From the NCBI GenBank assembly GCA_009809945.1, contig WTPW01000489.1, positions 36,812-100,811 on the forward strand: a stretch of DNA of 64,000 nucleotides, in the 5' to 3' direction. The notes under the pieces were generated by a model. That model was not told the DNA's origin. It searched no databases and worked only from the letters and a program-made list of their open reading frames with translations. Every line of letters starts with the position of its first letter. Position 1 is the first letter of the stretch. The DNA comes from Gigaspora margarita. Lineage: Eukaryota > Glomeromycota > Glomeromycetes > Diversisporales > Gigasporaceae. Positions 57,900 through 64,000 of the stretch are shown piece after piece. The translations under genes and the position numbers were made by a program.

Positions 57900-58589
57900 A
57901 TGGGAAGTCAGGACATAACTATATCTATGTACGGAGGTGCCGAGTTCGATGATATAGAGAATTTTCTCTTTGACTATGAAGGTTATGCTAAAGCCAAAAA
58001 GTATGATGATGAGACCTTGTGATTGAGGGTGCATATGCATATGCTGGAAGGTATGAGAACATGGGTCCAAAATTTTGTAAGGGTCAAAAACACTTGGACC
58101 GAATTAAAGAAAACTATCATTGACAAGATCAAGGCTGAAAATGAAGCTAAAATGAAGATTATCCGGTTAAAACACATAAAACAAGAAGAAAAAGAATCAG
58201 TAAGAGAATACACTAACCGATATGAGGCCCATGCTGAAATTGTAAAAGACAAACTGAGAATTGATAAAAAGTGTGACTGGTATATTAATGGGTTAAGAGA
58301 ACCTTATCAATAAAGAATAGAAAACTCTTGCCCTAAGAATTATGATAAAGCAAAGAAAAAGGCATTAGAAATGGAAGAGTACAAAAGGAATAAACATTTT
58401 GGTAAACAAAAAGATTTAAATATGTTGGAGGAGAGTCAACAATCTAATAAGGTGGATGTAGATGTCGAGAGCATAGTGAATAGACTTGCAGCCTTGACCA
58501 TTAATCGTATCGAAAAGGAAGTAAAATTGAACTGTGATGACATTGAAAATATGGTTAAGAACATTGTAACTAAAACCATGATGACTTGA
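57900..58589 (+). pseudogene. gag: gag of the Ty3-type element
   Basis: ATG at 57900. The frame gives MYGGAEFDDIENFLFDYEGY, then a TGA at 58020, HMHMLEGMRTWVQNFV, TWTELKKTIIDKI, RLKHIKQEEKESVREYTNRY (the retrotransposon gag helix block), WYINGLREPYQ then TAA at 58311, and a Lys/Glu-rich tail to TGA at 58587. All three pieces are in one frame, so the two internal stops are point changes. Confidence 0.8.
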
Positions 58590-59060
58590 ATAAAACACAA
58601 AGCCAACTGAGAAATAACAAACCTCGTACGTGTTACTTCTGTCAACAAGAGGGACATATCATTAAGAATTGTCCAAAACGTAGTAAGGAGAATAATCAAC
58701 CAACAAGGGCGTTACATTCAATAATGCTGATATATGTCTGGTTGAATTTACGGAAATGAATTCCAAAGAAAGTAAGGAATATTTAAAGGTAGAATTGCTA
58801 AATACAGATGATTGTAGTGATGTACGGGTGTTTACTAAAAGAAAAAGAAGAAATGATATAGATAAGATGGCACCATCGAATAAAAAGGAGAAGATTGATA
58901 AAGTAATGAATGAAAATAAAAGATCGAAACCTTATGACAATATAATGTACATACTATTTGCTGAACTTTCTGAAAAACTTGACATTCTTAAGAAAATGGC
59001 AGGTATGGAAATTACACTTACACTAGGACAACTATTTTAATGGTCTCCAAAAGCTCAATC
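58590..59060 (+). pseudogene. gag nucleocapsid, zinc knuckle
   Basis: After a frameshift, 58631-58672 encodes CYFCQQEGHIIKNC, a CX2CX4HX4C zinc knuckle that binds RNA. A Lys-rich linker frame follows (58756-59040) without a recognised domain. Confidence 0.75.
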
Positions 59061-59067
59061 CAAAATT

Positions 59068-59275
59068 ATGAAGGCACTAACATGGCATAAAAAGGATGAT
59101 GCAGATAATCAAAGTGTAAAAATCAGGATAGTAAGTAGAGTCATACAAAATTATAAGTCAAAAGCAAATAAAGTTGAACCTGTGTGGTCTGTCAAGATCA
59201 ATGGTGAAACGGTTAGAGCTCCAATCGATTCAGGGTCACGAATAAATTTAATGTTGAAAGTATGCAGTCAATAGA
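59068..59275 (+). pseudogene. Retropepsin-like protease fragment
   Basis: VWSVKINGETVRAPIDSGSR places a DSG active-site triad near 59226-59234, as in aspartic proteases of Ty3 elements (family D-S/T-G). Downstream similarity continues in another frame to about 59450 with stops. Confidence 0.6.
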
Positions 59276-59719
59276 GGATTAGTATGGAATCAAGTAGGTG
59301 CAAAAGGCTGAATTGCTGATAACAGAGTCAGTCAATTCGTGGGCTATATACCTAAAGTCGAAAACAATATGGAAGGTGTTGTTGTGAATCAGAGATTTTA
59401 CGTGATGGACACGGCTAGTTTTGATATATTACTAGGAATGCCCTAGAATGCGAGAACGCAATGTACCTTGGGCTGGAAAGGAACAGACTATTGGTGTACA
59501 ATATCATCACCCAGCAGATCTTCATCCTTTATTGTGTTAACTGTGCCTAAAAGCTGAATTGCCGAAGTCCAAAACAACTATGAAAATGACGTCGACAGTG
59601 ATGAAGAAAGTGATTCTGAAGATATCGATGATATAATAGTAGTAAGAAGAATCGAAGTAGAAGATCTTGGAGAAATTAATGTTGTTGGATCATACGATTA
59701 TGCCAGGGTACATAGAATT

Positions 59720-60980
59720 TTGAATAAGACAAAGAATAAGGATAGTGTGATGATACGTGAAATCAAACCCATGCAATATGAACAGTTGGAAGGATTACTA
59801 TTTTGTGGAAGAATAAATTACTGGGACACAAATAATGAAAAGGCCAATGGTACCATTGAAGGAAAAGATATACTTGTTGTATCAAGATTAATGACAGAAA
59901 ATAGTTCATTGATAAACTTGGGACCTAAGGCACATGATGAGCCAATAAGAACAATAATCATAGATCAATTAATAGAAAGGGTACCCAAAGTTTTTGTGTA
60001 TGAATTAAAAGATATAGGCAAAACAAACCTCGTGGAATATGAAATTAGAACCAGGGATGCAATTGTCCATCTATGAGATTGTGTTCAATAAGGATTAACA
60101 ATCCTGAAACGAGAATTGTTTGAAAACCATTTAAAAGAAATGATTAAATATGGACTGTTGGAGAAAGGGTCTGGAGAATATGCATACCACTGCTTTTCTG
60201 TTCAGAAGAAAGCGGAAGAAACTGACAGAATAAGAGCTGCTGGTAATATGAAACTGCTCAATAAGTATATCATAAAAGATACTACCCATTACCAATAATA
60301 AGTGATATTTTAGAACAAGCAGCAGGCCACGATTGGTATTCATTGGTACACACCTATAAGAGTTACTGGCAAATTGGCATTAAGGAAAAATATAGAGACA
60401 AAGTAGCTGTGGCCACGTCACTTGGAGTACTATGATATACAGTGATGTGTATAGGGTTAAAAAATGCAAGTGAAACATTTTAAAGACTCATGGACCGACT
60501 ACTTGAAGGCGAAAGATGGAAAAATATAGCAGCCGCATACCAAGATGATGTTGGCATTTGAACTAATGGTAGCATGGACTTTTACTTGCAAACATTTATA
60601 GAATTAGCAGAAATATTCAAAAAGGCAGGTTTAATTTTCGCTGCCAAAAAGTGGTTTATATTATACAATGAATTGGAAATGTACAGTTATGTCGTAAGCA
60701 AACAAGGAATAAAGGTCAATCCAAAGAGAGTCCTTCGAATTAAAGAATGGAAAGAGCCAAGTAATATTGAAGAGGTGCATTCATTTCATGGAATGGTTAA
60801 CTACTATAGGTGATTTATTAAAAATTTCAGCAAGATAGCTAAACCATTGACCAACTTGACTAAAAGAGGGGTAAAGTTTATGTGGAGAGAACAGGAAAAA
60901 GAGGCATTCACATTTTAAAACAGAAACTAGCTGAGGATATTGTGTTGAAATCTCCCGATTGGCAAGCTGCCAAGGATGGG
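59720..60980 (+). pseudogene. Reverse transcriptase of the Ty3-type element
   Basis: Pieces in several frames: IEGKDILVVSRLM and VYELKDIGKTNLVEYEIRTR; LKEMIKYGLLEKGSGEYAY with a KK and R.AAGN stretch; a core block near 60320-60490; AAYQDDVG near 60530-60557 (the YxDD active site as YQDD); then EIFKKAGLIFAAKKWFILYN, KQGIKVNPKRVLRIKEWKEP, EEVHSFHGMVNYYR and FIKNFSKIAKPLTNLTKRG (thumb and connection). At least seven stops or shifts. Domain order and motifs are clear. Confidence 0.85.
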
Positions 60981-61435
60981 TGAAACCCGTATCAAATGTT
61001 TACTGATGCATGTGACTATTCCATTGGTGTTGTGCTTGAGCAAGAAGACGAGATGGGAAGGTTAAGGACTGTGTCATTCGATTCCAGAAAATTAAACGAA
61101 CACGAGGTACATTATACAATAACCAAAAAAGAGTGTTTAGCAATTATTTTTGGATGTTACATAAGTGAAAGATATGTTGGCAGGACAGCATTTGATATTT
61201 GGGTAGATCATCAAGCATTAGAATAGTTGTTTAACAAAGTGGAACTTAAAGGTAGATTAATGAGATGGGTCTTGTTATTACAATCGTTCAAATTTCAGGT
61301 TTGATACAAGTCCGAAAAAAAACACTGTAATGCTGATAGAATGTCATGTTACTCCAATTCACCTGAGCAGATAGAAAGTACTGATAATGATTTTGTTGAA
61401 AATCTTTTATATAGAGTCGACTTAGAATGTCACTA
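60981..61435 (+). pseudogene. RNase H domain of the Ty3-type element
   Basis: QMFTDACDYSIGVVLEQEDE carries the first Asp; RTVSFDSRKLNEHEVHYTIT and KKECLAIIFGCY carry the Glu region; VDHQALE follows and then a TAG. The NADRMS-like end (HCNADRMSC) is in another frame near 61325. Confidence 0.8.
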
Positions 61436-61619
61436 AATTAATGATCTATTATCAATCAAATATTATTTACAATACCTAAGTTGGGAATTCCACATGAAGT
61501 CATGTGACTTATCTCAATTAAAAAGAAATTAAAAAAATATTGCTTAATTGGTAACAACTTGTACTTGAGATCGAGAAAAGGTGCTCCACCTAAACAAGTA
61601 ATCTTGAACGATTGAGAAA

Positions 61620-62520
61620 AGCTCTAGATTATAAAAGCTAACCACAAAGGCTTAGCAGGTGAAAGTAGTCATCGAGGTATTAATAGAACTGCAAACATGG
61701 TGAAACTAAAGTATGTTTAGAGAAAAGGAAACTTGTATGAAGATGTTAAAGTAGTAGTATCAAGCTGTATAGAATGTCAGCGATGCACGCCAAAGTTACC
61801 TCCAGAGCCCATATATGCAACAGCTATGAGCTAGATCTTTGAAAAAAATTTACATTGACTGTATAGGGCCCTTGCCCCATACTGTAGCAAAGCACGAACA
61901 TGTAGTCTTAGCAATTGAAGATCTGACTGGCTATGTTGAAGGAAGACCTTTAGTACATAAGAACGCTAAGAATATAGCCCAGTTTATTTGGGAGGAAATA
62001 ATCTTATGCCATGGTTGCTTTACAGCATTGGTATCAGATCGAGGCACTGAATTTAAAAATAAGATAATGGAGGAATTGGCTTCATGATTGAATATGGATC
62101 AACGATTTGTAGTAAGTTATCACCCTGAAGCAAATGGGCATACCGAATGTGTTGTACAGAAATGTACCAGAATCATCCGGAAATTTTGTGCAGAACGACA
62201 GAATCAGTGGTATGAATACGTCTGTAGCACTATTTGGGTGATTAATATGACTGTTAGTGGCTTGGGATATTCACCTTTTTGGTAGTTTATGGAAGGGACG
62301 CAATTATGACAATCGAGTTGGTAATGGAAAGTTATCATACTTTTATTTCCCACAATAAATGGTCAACTGATCAACTGTTGGAATATTGGGTTTTACAAAT
62401 CAAGGGTCTTGTTGGGAACTTGGAAAAGGCGAAAACTGATCGAGATGAAATGAGAGAGTGATGGAAACAATTTCATGATCGCTGGGCCCAGGAAAGGGAA
62501 CCTGAGAGGCTGGTGATCTT
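61620..62520 (+). pseudogene. Integrase of the Ty3-type element
   Basis: Zinc-binding HHCC part near 61650-61790 (HKGLAGESSH, CIECQR). Catalytic core: IYIDCIGPLPH (first Asp) at about 61845; LVSDRGTEFKNK (second Asp) at about 62030; HPEANGHTECVVQK (Glu) at about 62120. The core is split by TGA at 62085 and TAG at 62283. The C-terminal part is weak. Confidence 0.85.
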
Positions 62521-62801
62521 GTGTTAGTTTATAATTCGACCCTAGAAACCTGTTCACGAAAACTTGACTATTAATAGATTGGTCCCTATAAGGTAACGAA
62601 AGTCAGAAAACATGGGCAATGCTACCTTGAGGAAATTGACAGATCGAAGTTAAAGAACCCATTGACAAGAAACCGAATCAAAAAGTTGAAGGTCAATGAA
62701 TTTGAAGAAGATAGCGAAACCGATGATAAGGAAGAACAAACAAATGAAATGAATGAAAAAGATAATGATCTTCAAGATGAAGATCACAGGGGTCTAGCTC
62801 A

Positions 62802-63210
62802 TGATGAGGATTGATTGGTTACACATGGTACGATATGCTAGGGTTGATATAACAGGGGTGGTATATGTTTATGAATGATCAGCGTAATATGTATAATAAT
62901 GTATTGAACCTACAATGTAATAGTAAAGTCTATTGTATTAGATTAATGATGTAATCACACGTGAGAGGTAAATAAATAATGGTTCGATCTTTTGGATCGA
63001 ACCTAGACTTTCGTCTTTCTTGAATAAACAAACCAAAGCTTTGCAGTAACATCGTTAATACCTAAGGTGTAGTAGGTTGGGAGAATGATTGTTGAAGGAG
63101 TGGCTTGGTGTAAAACAGGAATAAAGAAAGAGATGACTGTTAACGCAATTTAATAAACAAAAACTCTGAGCAGATTTTAAGTGCATAGTCATTTAAGCAA
63201 CCCCACGACA
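62802..63210 (+). repeat. 3' LTR, 409 bp
   Basis: Same termini as the 5' LTR (TGATGAGGATTGATT ... CCCCACGACA). At most differing sites it has G where the 5' LTR has A. Confidence 0.93.
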
Positions 63211-63215
63211 CTTAC

Positions 63216-63870
63216 TATCTTTTGAAATTGATGACTCAGACTTTTCAACCTCTGGTGACCACAAGATTCTCATATCTCACTGGTCCTTTCCCTATGCATT
63301 TACTGGACATACTAGACATAAATGCAAAACACGTAGAAGAATCTTCAATTATAAACTAATAACAAATGAAACATGGCAGGCTTTTGCTAACCAGGTTTCA
63401 TCTAATCTCATATCCCATAACACAACTTCTACTATTTCTACTTCTGAATCACTTGGAACTACTTGGCATAAACTACAAACTAGTATTATTAATGCAGCAC
63501 TTATACATATTCCTAACAAAAAATTTGCTGTATGTAACTTTCATCACTCCTTCTCATTCAAAGCTACCCTTCTATACTATAATCTTAAAAGACTTAATAG
63601 TATTATTAAGCAAACTAAATACTCTCTTAATTCTGGTACATCTATTCTTCTTTATTACAATTCTACTATTAATTATCTAAATTCAACACATTAACTCCAA
63701 CTTCTACCAATTCTTCACAATCTAATCTTATATCTAACTGGATTACCAATGCCAAAGAAGCATGGAAGAGCCTATATTATGCATGTAATCTGGAAAACAT
63801 CAAATATACTCATCAACAAATACTTGAATCTATTAATACCAGATGTTCTAAACTGGTTACTTAGCCTAAA
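63216..63870 (+). pseudogene. LINE endonuclease domain, 3' part
   Basis: Directly continues the frame broken at 57230: LSFEIDDSDFSTSGDHKILI holds the terminal SDH-like motif (SGDH) of the endonuclease. The same frame runs on to TSIINAALIHIPNKKF and LLYYNLKRLNSIIK, then a stop at about 63693. NAKEAWKSLYYACNLENIKY, in another frame, belongs to the linker before reverse transcriptase. It ends at about 63865. The longer plus-strand ORF at 63366-63680 is a shifted shadow. Confidence 0.75.
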
Positions 63871-64000
63871 TCTATGATTAATAGTAGGGGATCAATTTTC
63901 ATACCTCCCACATTTAATATTCATACCCCCTGCAAATTTAACTTTTTTTAAAAATTCGAGTGAAGATATCTTAGTAACTACTAAATCAAATTTAGTAAAC
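63871..64000. other. Window end, break in LINE similarity
   Basis: From about 63890 the sequence no longer reads as LINE coding, so another insertion or the end of the relic may lie here. The reverse transcriptase is not in the window. Confidence 0.35.

Larger units (their letters stand above)
57226..63215 (+). mobile_element. Ty3-type LTR retrotransposon, decayed
   Basis: Two 409-bp LTRs (57231-57639, 62802-63210) and an exact 5-bp duplication CTTAC (57226-57230, 63211-63215) define it. The order is gag with zinc knuckle, protease, reverse transcriptase, RNase H, integrase, i.e. the Ty3/gypsy order. AGAACCTGGGTAATTCCC follows the 5' LTR, and TGGGTAATTCCC may be the primer site. CACAGGGG precedes the 3' LTR as a purine tract. 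Many stops and frameshifts mean it cannot move by itself. It inserted in a LINE. Confidence 0.92.

Noticed and set aside
58436-58699. 87-codon minus ORF in the LTR element
   Set aside because: Antisense to gag and zinc knuckle; no independent signal.
63366-63680. 104-codon plus ORF
   Set aside because: Shifted shadow of the LINE frame, which gives a recognisable continuation of the endonuclease domain.
1-64000. tRNA, rRNA or other RNA genes
   Set aside because: None of the cloverleaf boxes or conserved rRNA segments were recognised by eye on either strand; a tRNA scan was not run.

Overview
The window is very AT-rich, intron-containing eukaryotic DNA packed with broken transposons. The best match is a nuclear contig of an arbuscular-mycorrhizal fungus (Glomeromycotina, Rhizophagus/Gigaspora type). 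Family-level signs are a Rhizophagus-style expanded protein kinase with many short introns, Sel1-like repeat sequence, a BED-finger hAT transposase, a MULE/FAR1-like transposase, a Plavaka-like (CACTA) transposase, a Ty3-type LTR element, a LINE and dozens of non-autonomous inverted-repeat elements (MITEs). No RNA gene, operon, CRISPR array or prokaryotic signal was seen.

Layout. 1-0.7 kb: DDE transposase relic. 1-2.4 kb: tandem repeats and a hAT-MITE end. 4.1-9.2 kb: decayed BED/hAT transposase split by several MITEs. 9.2-15 kb: gene-poor repeats, including a clear hAT MITE and a MITE nested in a MITE. 15.9-19.6 kb: LTR element lacking pol, with a zinc-knuckle gag remnant joined to Sel1-like repeat sequence and a 461-bp palindrome in its 3' LTR. 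22.5-24.2 kb: MULE relic split by a MITE. 26.2-26.6 kb: 410-bp hairpin element. 28.0-29.9 kb: the one convincing cellular gene, a minus-strand protein kinase. 34-38 kb: an assembly gap, a satellite and stacked inverted-repeat elements. 39.6-48.1 kb: more MITEs and an ~11-unit satellite. 49.3-53.1 kb: an unknown fungal gene split by a 2.1-kb foldback element. 53.5-55.8 kb: Plavaka-like transposase on minus. 55.9-64 kb: a LINE split by a 5.98-kb Ty3-type retrotransposon.

How it fits together. Removing an insertion plus one target duplication restores an open frame at 15.9 kb (LTR element), 23.2 kb (MITE in MULE), 49.8 kb (foldback in unknown gene) and 57.2/63.2 kb (LTR element in LINE), which fixes those boundaries to the base. 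Many non-autonomous elements carry 8-bp duplications of hAT type. Several of these have ends built from opposed arrays of a short word that differs from element to element. All boundaries and comparisons were made by eye; no searches were run.
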